Shown here: piece after piece, positions 50,424-60,337 of the stretch
Position numbering within the stretch: position 1 is the stretch's first letter
How the letters are laid out: each line of letters opens with the position of its first letter
From: Silanimonas sp.
GTDB taxonomy: Bacteria > Pseudomonadota > Gammaproteobacteria > Xanthomonadales > Xanthomonadaceae
DNA length: 64,000 nt
Assembly (NCBI RefSeq): GCF_027530345.1
Contig: NZ_JAPZQK010000006.1
Location: 124,001-188,000 of the forward strand
Direction of reading: 5' to 3'
The notes under the pieces: generated by a model
What the model saw: the letters and a program-made list of their open reading frames with translations, nothing else
Databases searched by the model: none
What the model was told of the DNA's origin: nothing
Position numbers and translations under genes: made by a program

Positions 50424-51938
50424 GTGACGTCGCGCGCGGACGGCCCGGTGCCCTGGGCGGCCGCGCTGCTCCTGCTCGCCTATGCACCCGCCTGGATGCT
50501 TCTGGAGACGCTCTCGACGCCGCTGGCCTTCTGGCCGGTGGCCCTGCGCTTCCTGCTGCTGTGGTTCCTGCCGTTGCGCTACTGGCCGGCCCTGATGGCG
50601 GTGGATGCCGCCGGGGGGGTGCTGGCCCGGCATTTCCTGGGGGATGGTCCGTTGTTCGCCCTGGAGGCCTGGCTGCTGGCGCTGGCCCCGGTGCTCGTCT
50701 ACGCCGCGATGATCCGCGCGCTGCGGGGCCCCGGCGAACCCGCCGCCCCGGACACGCCAGGCGGGATGGCACGGTTGCTGGCCGCTTGTGCCCTCTGCAC
50801 CTTCGGCGTCGCGCCCTTGCTGGCCCTGCAGGGTGGCGGCTTCGACGCCCTGCTCGCCTTCGGGTTCGGCGACCTCTTCGGCCTGCTGGTCGTGGTGCCG
50901 GCCGCGCTGACCTTGCGGGCCGACCCGACCGGCCTCTGGCGCTCGCGGCGGTGGGGCTTCGAGGGTGCCCTGGCCTTCGCGGTGACGCTGGGCGTGATGA
51001 GCCTGGCCCGGCAGAAGCCCGCGCTCGACGAGCACCTGCTGCTGATCGTGTTCCTGCCGGCCGTGGTCCTGGCGTTCCGGCACGGCTGGCGCGGTGCGGC
51101 CTGGTCGCTGGCCGGGCTCGGTGGCTTGCTGGCCCTGGGCTTCAGCGATCGGCCGGATCCGATGCGCCTGCAGGTCATGACGGCGGTGATCGGGGGCGCC
51201 GCGCTGCTGCTGGGCGCCGCGGCCACGCAGCTGCGCGAGCAGCGCGAGACGGTGGAAGCCCAGCATGCGGCGCTGCGGCTCGCCCTGCTGGAGCAGCGTG
51301 AACTCGCCGGGCGGATCGTAGCGCTCGAGGACGACGGCCAACGCCACGTCGCCGAATCGCTGCACCAGCAAGTGGCGCCGCCCCTGCAGGAGCTCCGGAC
51401 CCTGCTGGCGATGGCCTGGCGCGGCAGCGGCGACGAGCGCGACGCGCGCATGCTGGAATCGCTGCGCGGCCACACCTGGCAGGTGCAGGACGGCCTCGAA
51501 CGAGCCCTGCGCCGGCTCCAGCCGCCCTCGCTGGCCCGCGGTGACCTCCATGCCCTCCTGGCCCACGGGCCGCTGTGGGAATGGGCGCAGGAACAGGGCG
51601 CCGCCTGGTCGGTGCAGCTCGACGGGCCGGTGCAACGCCTGCCCGAACGCTGGAAAGGCGTCGCCTACCGGATCGCGCAGGCCGGCCTGGAGCACGGCTT
51701 GGCCCACGGGGCGCGGCAATGCCGGATCCACCTCGTGGCCACCGCCAACGCCGGCAGCCTCGACATCGACCTCCAGCTCGATCTCGACCACCCGCCGGGC
51801 GCATCGGCGCAGGGCCTCGGCATCGAAGCCATCCGCGACCGCACGCTGGCCGCCGGAGGCCGCTACCGGGCCGAACCGCGGCCCGAAGGCAGCCGGCACC
51901 GCGTGCACCTCGTCGATATCGCCATCGCGCCGGCCTGA
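50424..51938 (+). CDS. MASE1-type membrane sensor with degenerate NarL-like kinase core
   Basis: 504 residues. A MASE1-like region of about eight membrane helices (1-270) is followed by a HisKA_3-like helix (EDDGQRHVAESLHQQVAPPL), whose His314 aligns with the phospho-acceptor. The ATPase part is poor: the N-box Asn is replaced (YRIAQAGLEHGLAHGA), although a G-box remnant remains (AQGLGIEAIRDRTLAAGG). No response regulator is adjacent; a TetR gene follows. It may have lost kinase activity and act through protein contacts, or use a distant partner. Confidence 0.7.
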   Translation: MTSRADGPVPWAAALLLLAYAPAWMLLETLSTPLAFWPVALRFLLLWFLPLRYWPALMAVDAAGGVLARHFLGDGPLFALEAWLLALAPVLVYAAMIRALRGPGEPAAPDTPGGMARLLAACALCTFGVAPLLALQGGGFDALLAFGFGDLFGLLVVVPAALTLRADPTGLWRSRRWGFEGALAFAVTLGVMSLARQKPALDEHLLLIVFLPAVVLAFRHGWRGAAWSLAGLGGLLALGFSDRPDPMRLQVMTAVIGGAALLLGAAATQLREQRETVEAQHAALRLALLEQRELAGRIVALEDDGQRHVAESLHQQVAPPLQELRTLLAMAWRGSGDERDARMLESLRGHTWQVQDGLERALRRLQPPSLARGDLHALLAHGPLWEWAQEQGAAWSVQLDGPVQRLPERWKGVAYRIAQAGLEHGLAHGARQCRIHLVATANAGSLDIDLQLDLDHPPGASAQGLGIEAIRDRTLAAGGRYRAEPRPEGSRHRVHLVDIAIAPA

Positions 51939-52011
51939 GCCGGGGGCGCCGGCGTTGCGAATCCGTCGCAACAGCGTTCCATAGCCGGAACAGCGTCTGG
52001 ACTTATTTCTG

Positions 52012-52027
52012 TACAAAACGTCCTGTA
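52012..52027 (+). promoter_or_regulatory. TetR-type operator candidate
   Basis: TACA-AA-ACGT-CC-TGTA is a two-fold symmetric 16-bp element ending 13 bp before the tetR start codon. A TetR repressor bound here would autoregulate the tetR - pump operon. The flanking AT-rich sequence (TTATTTCTG upstream, AAAGTT downstream) is the only such block nearby. Confidence 0.6.
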
Positions 52028-52040
52028 AAGTTGCGCCCCT

Positions 52041-52640
52041 ATGACTCGCCCGCCCAAAGCCCGCCAGAAAGTGCTCGACGCCGCCCGCCGGATCGTCGAA
52101 ACCCGCGGCGCCGGCCACCTCACCTTCGAAACGCTGGCCGAAGAGTCCGGCGTGACCCGCGGCGGCATCACCTACCACTTCCGGACCAAGGAAGACCTGC
52201 TCAAGGCCCTGATCGAAGCCGACATCGCCGACTGGAACGCGGCCTCCGAGCAGCTGGGCGGCGACGCCGGCATGCCTTGCCCGAAGGCCTGCCGGATGAT
52301 CGGCCACGTGCGGTCCTCGCTGGCCGACGACGACGACGCCCACAAGCGCTTCGTCACCGGAATGATCAGCGCCGCAATGGTCGACCCGCAGCTGCTCGAC
52401 CCCGTCCGCACCCACCTCGCCGAGGAATTCGCCGATTGGCGCTGGGACGACGCCGACCTCGAGCGCTACCTGCTGCTGCTCGCCGCTGACGGCCTGTTCT
52501 GGAACCAGCTGTTCAACGTCAGCCCGCTACCGCCGGCCGCGCGCCCCCGGCTCGCCGCCCTGATCGAAGCCAAGGTGCGCGCCTTCGCCGCCGACGCCCC
52601 GCCCCCACCCGAATCCCCGAATTCCTCTTCCGGAACCTGA
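52041..52640 (+). CDS. TetR family repressor of the downstream RND pump
   Basis: 199 residues. An N-terminal HTH (about 8-55) with LTFETLAEESGVTRGGITYHFRTKEDLLKALIE matches TetR proteins, including the YHF recognition helix. The C-terminal ligand domain belongs to the TetR_C group with a WNQLFNVSPLPP stretch. It lies directly before the adaptor gene (3 bp), the usual place for a pump repressor. The ligand is unknown. An operator-like palindrome lies in its own leader. Confidence 0.92.
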   Translation: MTRPPKARQKVLDAARRIVETRGAGHLTFETLAEESGVTRGGITYHFRTKEDLLKALIEADIADWNAASEQLGGDAGMPCPKACRMIGHVRSSLADDDDAHKRFVTGMISAAMVDPQLLDPVRTHLAEEFADWRWDDADLERYLLLLAADGLFWNQLFNVSPLPPAARPRLAALIEAKVRAFAADAPPPPESPNSSSGT

Positions 52641-52643
52641 ACC

Positions 52644-53927
52644 ATGGCCCCGACACCCCACGCCGGCTTCGCCCCCCGTCCCGCCCTCGCGGCACGCCTC
52701 GCCCTCGCGAGCGCCCTGGCCCTCGCCCTCGCCGCCTGCGGCGGCGGCGGCGGTGGCATGCAGATGCCACCCACCGAAGTGAACGTCGCGCCCGTGGTGG
52801 CGAAGTCGGTCGCGCAGTGGGATGAGTTCACCGGCCGCATCGAAGCCATCGAAAGCGCCGAAATCCGCCCGCGCGTCGGCGGCACCGTCGTCGGCGTGCA
52901 CTTCGACGAGGGTGGCCTCGTGGCGAAGGGCGACCTGTTGTTCACCATCGACGACCGCGAGTACCGCGCCGCCGTCGCCAGCGCCCGCGCCGACGTGGCC
53001 CGCGCCGAAGCACGTCGCGCCCTCGCTGCGACCGAACTGAAGCGCAGCGAGACGCTCATCGCCGCCAAGGCCGTGAGCGCCGGCGAGCTCGAAAGCCGCC
53101 AGAACGAAGCGAAGCAGGCCGACGCCGACCTGCTCGCCGCACAGGCCCGTCTCGAGACCGCCGAGTTGAACCTGTCGTTCACCCGCGTCACCGCGCCGAT
53201 CGCCGGCCGCGTCGGCGTGGCGCGGATGCGCACCGGCAACCTCGTGGCGCCGGGCGAGCCCGTGCTCACCACGGTGGTGTCGCTCGACCCGGTGTACGTG
53301 AGCTTCCAGGGCGACGAGCGTGCCTACCTGCGCTACCAGGAGATGGCGCGCGACGGCAGCCGTCCGAGCTCGCGCAACGCCGCCAACCCGGTGCGCGTCG
53401 GCCTCGCCAACGAGCAGGGCTTCCCGCACACCGGCCGCATGGTCTTCGTCGACAACGTCGTCGATCCGGCCACCGGCACCATCTTCGCCCGCGCCGAACT
53501 GCCGAACCCGGACGGCGTGTTCACCCCCGGCCTGTTCGCGCGCGTGCAGCTGCTCGGCTCTGGCCAGCGCGATGCGCTGCTGGTGCACCCGCAGGCCGTG
53601 CTCACCGACCAGGACCGCCGCTACGTCTACGTGGCGGACATGGTGACCCTGCCGCCCGAGATGGGCGGCACCGGCGAGCCGCACCTCGGCGCCGTGCGCA
53701 AGGACGTCGAGCTGGGCCCGACGATCGACGGCCTCGTGGTCGTCGAGAAGGGCCTCGACGCCGACGACAAGGTGGTGGTGAACGGCATGCGCAAGATCTT
53801 CTACCCGGGCGCCGCGATCGCACCGGTGGAAGTGCCGATGGACGCGCCGAACACCGTGGTCGCCGCGCCGGGCCCGGCCGATGCCGCCGGTGGCGCGACC
53901 ACCGCCGACGACACGGCCGAGGGCTGA
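52644..53927 (+). CDS. RND adaptor lipoprotein, MexE/AcrA type
   Basis: 427 residues. Lipobox LALAACGG (Cys32), then the barrel-sandwich halves (IESAEIRPRVGGTVVGVHFDEGGLVAKGD and RVTAPIAGRVGVARMRTGNLVAPGE) around an alpha-hairpin. The beta-barrel and membrane-proximal domains follow. A Gly/Met-rich spacer after the lipid Cys (GGGGGGMQMPP) is unusual. The stop is three bases before the RND pump gene. It connects the pump to the outer-membrane channel. Confidence 0.94.
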   Translation: MAPTPHAGFAPRPALAARLALASALALALAACGGGGGGMQMPPTEVNVAPVVAKSVAQWDEFTGRIEAIESAEIRPRVGGTVVGVHFDEGGLVAKGDLLFTIDDREYRAAVASARADVARAEARRALAATELKRSETLIAAKAVSAGELESRQNEAKQADADLLAAQARLETAELNLSFTRVTAPIAGRVGVARMRTGNLVAPGEPVLTTVVSLDPVYVSFQGDERAYLRYQEMARDGSRPSSRNAANPVRVGLANEQGFPHTGRMVFVDNVVDPATGTIFARAELPNPDGVFTPGLFARVQLLGSGQRDALLVHPQAVLTDQDRRYVYVADMVTLPPEMGGTGEPHLGAVRKDVELGPTIDGLVVVEKGLDADDKVVVNGMRKIFYPGAAIAPVEVPMDAPNTVVAAPGPADAAGGATTADDTAEG

Positions 53928-53930
53928 GCC

Positions 53931-56900
53931 ATGGCCTCCGGACACACCGATCTTTCACGCGTCTTCGTCGACCGCCCGATCCTCGCGGCGGTCCTCTCGA
54001 TCGTCGTCTTCGTCGCCGGCCTGATCGCCATCCCCAACCTGCCGATCACCGAGTACCCGGAAGTCGCGCCGCCGACCATCCAGGTCACCGCGATCTACCC
54101 GGGCGCCAACCCGAAGACGATCGCCGATACGGTCGCTGCGCCGTTGGAGGAAACGATCAACGGCGTCGAGAACATGATCTACATGAAGTCGGCGGCGTCC
54201 TCGGACGGCACCCTCGTCCTGTCGATCACCTTCGGCCTCGGCACCGACGTCGACCTCGCCGCCGTGCAGGTGCAGAACCGCGTGGCGCAGGCCCTGCCGC
54301 GCCTGCCCGATTCGGTGCGCGCGCTCGGCGTCACCACCGCCAAGGTGTCGCCGAACATCACGATGGTCGTGCACCTGACCTCGCCTGACGGCCGCTACGA
54401 CGGCCTGTACCTGTCGAACTTCGCCAACCTCAACGTCAAGGACGAGCTCGCCCGCTTGTCCGGCGTCGGCAACGCGCAGGCCTTCGGCGCCGGCGTCTAC
54501 GCGATGCGCGTGTGGATCGACCCCGACCAGGCGGCCGCCCGCGGGCTGACGGCGCTCGACATCGTCGGCGCGATCCGCGAACAGAACGTTCAGGTCTCGG
54601 CCGGCGCCATCGGCGCTTCGCCGCAGCCCACCGGCGCCTCGGTGCAGCTGCTGGTGAACGCCCGCGGCCGCCTGGAGACGCCCGAGGAGTTCGGCGCCAT
54701 CGTGCTGAAGACCGGCGCCGGCGGCGCCGTGACGCGCCTGCGTGACGTCGCCCGCGTCGAACTCGGCTCGAACACCTATGCGCTCAACAGCTACCTCAAC
54801 AACGAGGAAGCCGCAGCCATCGTGATCTTCGAGGCGCCGGGCGCGAACTCCATCGCGCTCTCCGACGCCGTGCGCGCACGGATGGCTGAACTGAAGAAGG
54901 ACTTCCCGGAAGGCGTCGACTACGCGATCGCCTACGACCCGACCGTATTCGTGCGGGCCTCGGTCGACTCGGTGGTGAGCACCCTGCTCGAGGCGGTGCT
55001 GCTCGTCGTCCTCGTCGTGGTGGTGTTCCTGCAGACCTGGCGCGCCTCGATCATCCCCCTGCTGGCCGTGCCGGTCTCGATCGTCGGCACCTTCGCGGTG
55101 CTGCTCCTGCTCGGCTATTCCATCAACGTGCTGACCCTGTTCGGCCTGGTGCTGGCCATCGGCATCGTCGTCGACGACGCCATCGTCGTGGTGGAGAACG
55201 TCGAGCGCCACATCGAGGACGGACTCACCCCGCTCGATGCGGCGCACAAAGCGATGAGCGAAGTCTCCGGGCCCATCGTCGCGATCTCGCTGGTGCTGGC
55301 GGCGGTGTTCGTGCCGATCGCCTTCATCGACGGCGTGACCGGCCAGTTCTACCGCCAGTTCGCGGTGACCATCGCCGCCTCGGTGCTGATCTCGGCCTTC
55401 AACTCGCTCACCCTCAGCCCGGCGCTGGCCGCGGTGCTGCTGAAGCCGCACGGCGCGCCGAAGGACGCTCTCGCACGCGGCATCGACCGCGTGGCGGGAC
55501 GCTTCTTCGGCTGGTTCAACGCCCGCTTCAAGCGCAGCTCGGACCGCTACGCCGGCCGCATCGGCGGCACCATCCGCCGCTCGACGCGCCTGCTGGTGCT
55601 GTACGCGGGCCTGGTCGGCGTGACCGTGCTCGGGTTCACGCAGATCCCGGGGGGCTTCATCCCGACGCAGGACAAGCAGTACCTGTTCGCCGGCGTGCAG
55701 CTGCCGGAAGGCGCCACGCTCGAACGCACCGAAGCGGCGATGAAGCGCATGGGCGACATCGCCTTGGCCACGCCGGGCGTGAAGGACGTCGTGCAGTTCC
55801 CCGGCCTCAACGCCATCCACTTCGTCAGCACCCCGAACGTCGGCGTGATGTTCATCGGCCTCGATCCGCCGGACGACCTGCCCAAGCCGGCTGCTGCGAT
55901 CGCCGGCGAGCTGACGGGCAAGTTCGGCGCCATCCAGGACGGCATGGCCTTCGCCTTCATGCCGCCGCCGGTGAACGGCTACGGCAACGCCGCCGGCGTC
56001 GAAGCCTATGTGCAGGACCGCCAGCGCGTCGGCTACGGCGAACTCAACGCCGCGACGCAGGCCCTGACCGGCACGATCAGCCAGCAGCCCGGCTTCGGAC
56101 CCGGCTCCTCGTTCTCGTCCTTCCAGGCCAACGTGCCGCAGCTTGATGCCGTGGTCGACCGCGACAAGGTCAAGGAATCCGGCCTCGCCCTGACCGACGT
56201 CTACGACTCGCTGCAGGTCTACCTCGGCAGCGCCTACGTCAACGACTTCAACCTGTTCGGCCGCACCTACTCGGTGTACGCGCAGGCGGATGCGCCGTTC
56301 CGCGACGAGGTCGGCGATGTCGCCCGCCTGCAGGTGCGCAACGCGCAGGGCGAGATGGTTCCGCTCGGCAGCGTGGTCGAACTGGTGCCGAGCTTCGGCC
56401 CCGATCCGGTGGTGCGCTACAACGGCTATCCCGCGGCGGACGTCAGTGCCAGCCCCTTCGATCCCGCCTCGGTGAGCAGCACGGACGCCGTCCGCATCGC
56501 CCGCGATACCGCCGGGCAGGTGCTGCCGCGCGGCATGGCGCTGGAGTTCACCGGCCTCACCTACCAGCAGGTGAACCAGGGCATCGCCCAGTTCCTCGTG
56601 TTCCCGCTCTGCGTGCTGCTGGTGTACCTCGTGCTGGCGGCGCTTTACGAGAGCTGGTCGCTGCCGCTGGCGGTGATCCTGATCGTGCCGCTCTGCCTGC
56701 TTTCGGCGCTGGCCGGCATCTGGGTGCTGAACCAGATCAACGGCCTGTGGTTCGTGGCGCAGATCGTGACGGGAGCGATCAACCCGATGACGGCGGCACC
56801 GCCGACCATCATCGACATGAATGTGTTCACCCAGATCGGCCTCGTGGTGCTGATGGGCCTGGCCTGCAAGAACGCCATCCTGATCGTGGAGTTCGCGCGG

Positions 56901-57203
56901 GAGCTCGAACAGCAAGGCCGTGGCATCGTCGAAGCCGCCGTCGAGGCCTGCCGCCTGCGCTTGCGCCCGATCCTGATGACCAGCTTCGCCTTCATCGCCG
57001 GCGTGCTGCCGCTGGTGTTCGCGGGCGGTGCCGGCGCCGAGGTGCGCCACGTGATGGGCGTGACCGTGTTCTTCGGCATGCTCGGCGTGACCTTCTTCGG
57101 CCTGTTCTTCACCCCGGTGTTCTACGTGGTGATCCGCCGCATGGTGGAGAACCGCAAGGCGCGTCGCGCCGTCGCACAGCTCGAGGAGTCCTCCCATGCC
57201 TAA
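53931..57203 (+). CDS. RND efflux pump inner-membrane subunit, MexF/AcrB class
   Basis: 1090 residues of full HAE-1 length. The proton-relay region is LAIGIVVDDAIVVVENVERH. PNITMVVHLTSPDGRYDGLYLSNFAN and the late IGLVVLMGLACKNAILIVEFARE are characteristic of MexF-like pumps. Such pumps expel antibiotics, biocides and solvents. The start MASGHTDLSRVFVDRPILAAV fits. It overlaps the outer-membrane factor gene by 8 bp, so the tetR-adaptor-pump-channel order is a complete tripartite system. Confidence 0.95.
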   Translation: MASGHTDLSRVFVDRPILAAVLSIVVFVAGLIAIPNLPITEYPEVAPPTIQVTAIYPGANPKTIADTVAAPLEETINGVENMIYMKSAASSDGTLVLSITFGLGTDVDLAAVQVQNRVAQALPRLPDSVRALGVTTAKVSPNITMVVHLTSPDGRYDGLYLSNFANLNVKDELARLSGVGNAQAFGAGVYAMRVWIDPDQAAARGLTALDIVGAIREQNVQVSAGAIGASPQPTGASVQLLVNARGRLETPEEFGAIVLKTGAGGAVTRLRDVARVELGSNTYALNSYLNNEEAAAIVIFEAPGANSIALSDAVRARMAELKKDFPEGVDYAIAYDPTVFVRASVDSVVSTLLEAVLLVVLVVVVFLQTWRASIIPLLAVPVSIVGTFAVLLLLGYSINVLTLFGLVLAIGIVVDDAIVVVENVERHIEDGLTPLDAAHKAMSEVSGPIVAISLVLAAVFVPIAFIDGVTGQFYRQFAVTIAASVLISAFNSLTLSPALAAVLLKPHGAPKDALARGIDRVAGRFFGWFNARFKRSSDRYAGRIGGTIRRSTRLLVLYAGLVGVTVLGFTQIPGGFIPTQDKQYLFAGVQLPEGATLERTEAAMKRMGDIALATPGVKDVVQFPGLNAIHFVSTPNVGVMFIGLDPPDDLPKPAAAIAGELTGKFGAIQDGMAFAFMPPPVNGYGNAAGVEAYVQDRQRVGYGELNAATQALTGTISQQPGFGPGSSFSSFQANVPQLDAVVDRDKVKESGLALTDVYDSLQVYLGSAYVNDFNLFGRTYSVYAQADAPFRDEVGDVARLQVRNAQGEMVPLGSVVELVPSFGPDPVVRYNGYPAADVSASPFDPASVSSTDAVRIARDTAGQVLPRGMALEFTGLTYQQVNQGIAQFLVFPLCVLLVYLVLAALYESWSLPLAVILIVPLCLLSALAGIWVLNQINGLWFVAQIVTGAINPMTAAPPTIIDMNVFTQIGLVVLMGLACKNAILIVEFARELEQQGRGIVEAAVEACRLRLRPILMTSFAFIAGVLPLVFAGGAGAEVRHVMGVTVFFGMLGVTFFGLFFTPVFYVVIRRMVENRKARRAVAQLEESSHA

Positions 57204-58659
57204 GTTGCACGCACGAGGCCTCGCGCTGGCCGTCACCGTCGCCCTGCTCGCCGGCTGCACCGTCGGCCCGCCGCACACGCGGCCGGATGTCAGCCTGCCG
57301 AACGAGTTCGACCAGGCCAGCAGCGAACAGACCGCCGCCGCTCCCGGCACCGCGGTGTGGCAGGCCTTCGACGATCCCGCCTTGGCGCGGCTGATCGAAC
57401 GCACGCTGGTCGCGAACACCACGATCGCGCAGGCCGAGGCGCGTCTGGCCGAAACCCGCGCGCTCTCCGGGCTCACGCGCTATTCGCTGTTCCCGACCGT
57501 CACCGCCGCCACCGACGCCGGTCGCAGCCGCGCCAGCAACCAGGACCCCTTCGTGCCGCCCGGCCTCGGCACGATCGAGACCTACCGCGCGGGTTTTGAT
57601 GCCACGTGGGAGCTCGACCTGTTCGGCAGCCTGCGCAACCGCAGCCGCGCGATCCACACGCGCACCGCCGCAAACGCGGCCGAGCTGCGCAGCGTGCGCA
57701 TCAGCATGGTGGCCGAGACGGCGCAGACCTACTTCGCCCTGCGCGGCGCGCAGCGTCGCCTCGCCCTCGCGAAGGAGAACCTCGCGGCGGCCGACGAGGT
57801 GCTCGGCGTGATCGAGCTGCTGTACGACAACGGCCGGCAGAACGGCGTCGATTTCGCCCGCGCCCGGGCGCAGCGCAGCAGCCTCGCGGCCAACCTGCCG
57901 CAGCGCGAAGCCGAATTGGTGGCACAGGAGCAGCGCCTCGCCGTGCTCACCGCCCAGCCGGTGGCGGCCCTGCGCGAGCAGGTGGGTGAAGCCAGCACCT
58001 TCCCCGAACTGCCAACCCTCGTCACCGCCGGCACGCCGGAGGCCTGGCTGCAGCGTCGTCCCGACATCATCGCCGCCGAACGCCGCCTCGCCGCGGCGCG
58101 CAACGACGTGGGCGAGGAAATCGCACAGTACTTCCCGAAGCTGTTCCTCGACGGTGCGTTCGGTTGGACCGGCCAGGTCGCCAATGTGCTCGGGGACTCC
58201 GGCGCGCAGCGCTGGCAGTGGGGGCCGAGCCTGACGTGGCGTTTCCTCGATTTCGGTCGCGTGCGCCAGAACGTCAAGGCCGCAGAAGCGCGCGCCGACG
58301 GCAGCGTGGCGGCCTACCGCGAGACGGTGCTTCGCGCGCTGGAGGAAACCGAGAACGCGCTCGCCGGCTACCGCGCCAGCAACCGCGCGGCGATCGAACT
58401 GGGCAACGCCGCGGAGGCCGCCAGTGAAGCTTCGCGACTGTCGCGCCTGCGCTTCGAGGCCGGTGCCGACGACGCGCTCACCCTGCTGCAGACCGAGCAG
58501 ACCCGCATCGACCTCGAGGACGCCTCAGTGCAGGCGCAGACGTCCCGCACCACGGCACTCGCCGCGCTGTACAAGGCCGTGGCGGGGGATTTTGCCGAGG
58601 CCTCCGCCGACGTCGGCGCGACGACGTCGGCGGCTCAGGAAAACGCGCCGTCCACGTAG
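57196..58659 (+). CDS. Outer-membrane efflux lipoprotein, NodT/OprN type
   Basis: 487 residues. Lipobox LLAGCTVGPPHTRPDV (Cys21) at the N-terminus is followed by two OEP repeats. EAWLQRRPDIIAAERRLAAARNDVGEEIAQYFPKL is the signature of the NodT family, and a second repeat includes FRLDFGRVRQNVK-like sequence. It forms the TolC-like channel for the adjacent RND pump. The 3' end overlaps the convergent ychJ gene by 25 bp. Confidence 0.94.
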   Translation: MPKLHARGLALAVTVALLAGCTVGPPHTRPDVSLPNEFDQASSEQTAAAPGTAVWQAFDDPALARLIERTLVANTTIAQAEARLAETRALSGLTRYSLFPTVTAATDAGRSRASNQDPFVPPGLGTIETYRAGFDATWELDLFGSLRNRSRAIHTRTAANAAELRSVRISMVAETAQTYFALRGAQRRLALAKENLAAADEVLGVIELLYDNGRQNGVDFARARAQRSSLAANLPQREAELVAQEQRLAVLTAQPVAALREQVGEASTFPELPTLVTAGTPEAWLQRRPDIIAAERRLAAARNDVGEEIAQYFPKLFLDGAFGWTGQVANVLGDSGAQRWQWGPSLTWRFLDFGRVRQNVKAAEARADGSVAAYRETVLRALEETENALAGYRASNRAAIELGNAAEAASEASRLSRLRFEAGADDALTLLQTEQTRIDLEDASVQAQTSRTTALAALYKAVAGDFAEASADVGATTSAAQENAPST

Positions 58660-59006
58660 AACCAGCACCCGTCCTCACGCACGAAGCGGCTGGTTTCGTG
58701 CAGGCGCACGGCGGGCTGTCCGCCCACCTTGAAGCGGGCGACGAACTCGACGACGGCGGTGTCGCCGTCCTCGACCGCGCGCTTCACCTCGAGGCCCAGC
58801 CAGCGCGTGGCGGGATCGGGGGCGAGCGAGGCCGCGTCGGGGCGCGTGTCCGCATGCCAGGTGGCGAGCAGGTAGGCGACATCCCCACGCACGTAGGCGC
58901 TGTAGCGCGAGCGCATCAGCGCTTCGGCCGTGGGTGCCGGTGCGTCGGCGTGCCAGCGCCCGCAGCAGTCGGTGGCGACCCGGCCGCTGCCGCAGGCGCA
59001 GCTCAC
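58635..59006 (-). CDS. ychJ: YchJ family (UPF0225) SEC-C domain protein
   Basis: 123 residues. An N-terminal SEC-C zinc motif ([18 protein letters not shown]) precedes the NTF2-like YchJ domain ([25 protein letters not shown] ... [17 protein letters not shown]). It is a compact zinc protein of uncertain role. The start is a GTG at 59006 that overlaps the stop of the DUF4010 gene (GTGA). Confidence 0.9.
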   Translation of the reverse strand: MSCACGSGRVATDCCGRWHADAPAPTAEALMRSRYSAYVRGDVAYLLATWHADTRPDAASLAPDPATRWLGLEVKRAVEDGDTAVVEFVARFKVGGQPAVRLHETSRFVREDGCWFYVDGAFS

Positions 59007-60244
59007 AGCCCGGCCGGCAGCAGCACGGTGGCGAGGGCCGCGGCGACCCAGGCGGCCAGCAGGCCCGCGCTGACGCGCAGGCCGTAGGCCGCGCCGCCCG
59101 ACACCCAAGCGACGGCGCCGCGGGCGATCACACTGGCGGCGAGCACCGCGAGGATCGCGTGGCGGGCGGTCTCGACCCCCATCAGGCCCTGGCCCACCAT
59201 CTGGCCGATCGAGGCGACGGCCGCGTGCACTTCGGCGATCGCGGCGAGAAAGGCCGTGGCCAGCGCACCCGCCTCGCCGAAGACCTGGCGCAGCAACGCC
59301 GAAACAACCAGCACGCCCGCCATGAACCCTGCGAAGTAGAGCGCGTGCGTGAAGCGGAACATCCGCGACTCCTGCGTGGGCGCCGGCTCGTCGCCGGAGC
59401 CGCCACGCAGGCCCAAGGCGCCGCCGATGGCGAGGACGAGTCCGAAACCCAGCAGCGTCGGCATCACCGCCTTGAGCAGCGTGGCCGACACCGTGGCCAG
59501 CACCGGGAACATCAGCAGCAGCGAGGCCAGCGCCGCGAACATGGCCGCACCCACGCTCGGGCGCAGCAGGCCCGGCGTCACGCGCACGCGCTGGCCGAAA
59601 CCAGCGATCGCCGCCGTCGAGGACACGAAGCCTGCAAAGAAGCCCGCGATGGCGAGGCCACGGCCGCTGCCGACGACACGCAGGGCGACGTGGCCGAGGG
59701 CGCTGACGGCCATCACCAGAACGACGAGGCGCCACAGCTTCTGCGGGTTCAGCGCACCGCCGGGGCCGATCGATTCGTCCGGCAGGAGCGGCAAGACCAG
59801 CAGCGCTGCGGCCAGCAGCAGCAGGCCGTCGCGCACTTCCCGCTCGCTGATCAGGTCGCGCCCGAGGCGATGCAGGCGCTCCCGCGCTTGCAGCAGCAGG
59901 GCGACGAGGACGGCCAGCGAGGACGCCAGCCCCGGCGACTGCTGGGCGAGGGCGCCCAGGAGAACGGTCGTCAGCAAGGCCACTTCGCCGGTCTGGCCGG
60001 GATCGGAGGCATCGGTGAGGCGATAGCTGCCGTAGGCCAACAGGCCGATGGCACCGAGCACGACGAGGAACACCGGCAAGCCGAGGGTCCAGGCCACGGC
60101 GCCGGCAAGCGCCGCGATGGTGTGGGTGCGCATGCCCGCCGGGGTGTGGCCGCCATGGTCGCGCTGGCGCTCGCGCACCACGCCGATCAACAGGCCGAGG
60201 CCGAGGGCGCTGAGGTAGCCGGCGTAGGTCGGATCGAGTGTCAT
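59003..60244 (-). CDS. MgtC/SapB-DUF4010 family membrane protein
   Basis: 413 residues. The N-terminal part ([41 protein letters not shown]) has the MgtC/SapB pattern, and the longer C-terminal region is DUF4010, with about twelve membrane helices overall. The function of this combined family is unknown; MgtC itself is a virulence and magnesium-stress factor. The start at 60244 begins [15 protein letters not shown]. It is divergent from fbp and followed by ychJ with overlap. Confidence 0.88.
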   Translation of the reverse strand: MTLDPTYAGYLSALGLGLLIGVVRERQRDHGGHTPAGMRTHTIAALAGAVAWTLGLPVFLVVLGAIGLLAYGSYRLTDASDPGQTGEVALLTTVLLGALAQQSPGLASSLAVLVALLLQARERLHRLGRDLISEREVRDGLLLLAAALLVLPLLPDESIGPGGALNPQKLWRLVVLVMAVSALGHVALRVVGSGRGLAIAGFFAGFVSSTAAIAGFGQRVRVTPGLLRPSVGAAMFAALASLLLMFPVLATVSATLLKAVMPTLLGFGLVLAIGGALGLRGGSGDEPAPTQESRMFRFTHALYFAGFMAGVLVVSALLRQVFGEAGALATAFLAAIAEVHAAVASIGQMVGQGLMGVETARHAILAVLAASVIARGAVAWVSGGAAYGLRVSAGLLAAWVAAALATVLLPAGL

Positions 60245-60303
60245 GCCGCGATGATGGCACCGCCAGAGTCGGGGTGGTCGGTCGGTCCCCTCGGAGGGGT
60301 CGG

Positions 60304-60309
60304 TAGAAT
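60304..60309 (+). promoter_or_regulatory. Candidate -10 element of fbp
   Basis: TAGAAT, 28 bp before the fbp ATG, follows a CCCCT-CGG-AGGGG hairpin (60287-60299) in the divergent interval. No convincing -35 is visible. Confidence 0.35.
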
Positions 60310-60337
60310 GCGCGCTTCCCGCCCTGGAGCCGTCGCG

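Noticed and set aside
53955-57476. 1173-codon minus-strand ORF opposite the MexF-like pump
   Set aside because: Complement of the real RND gene; composition is Asp/Val/His/Arg-rich with no motif.
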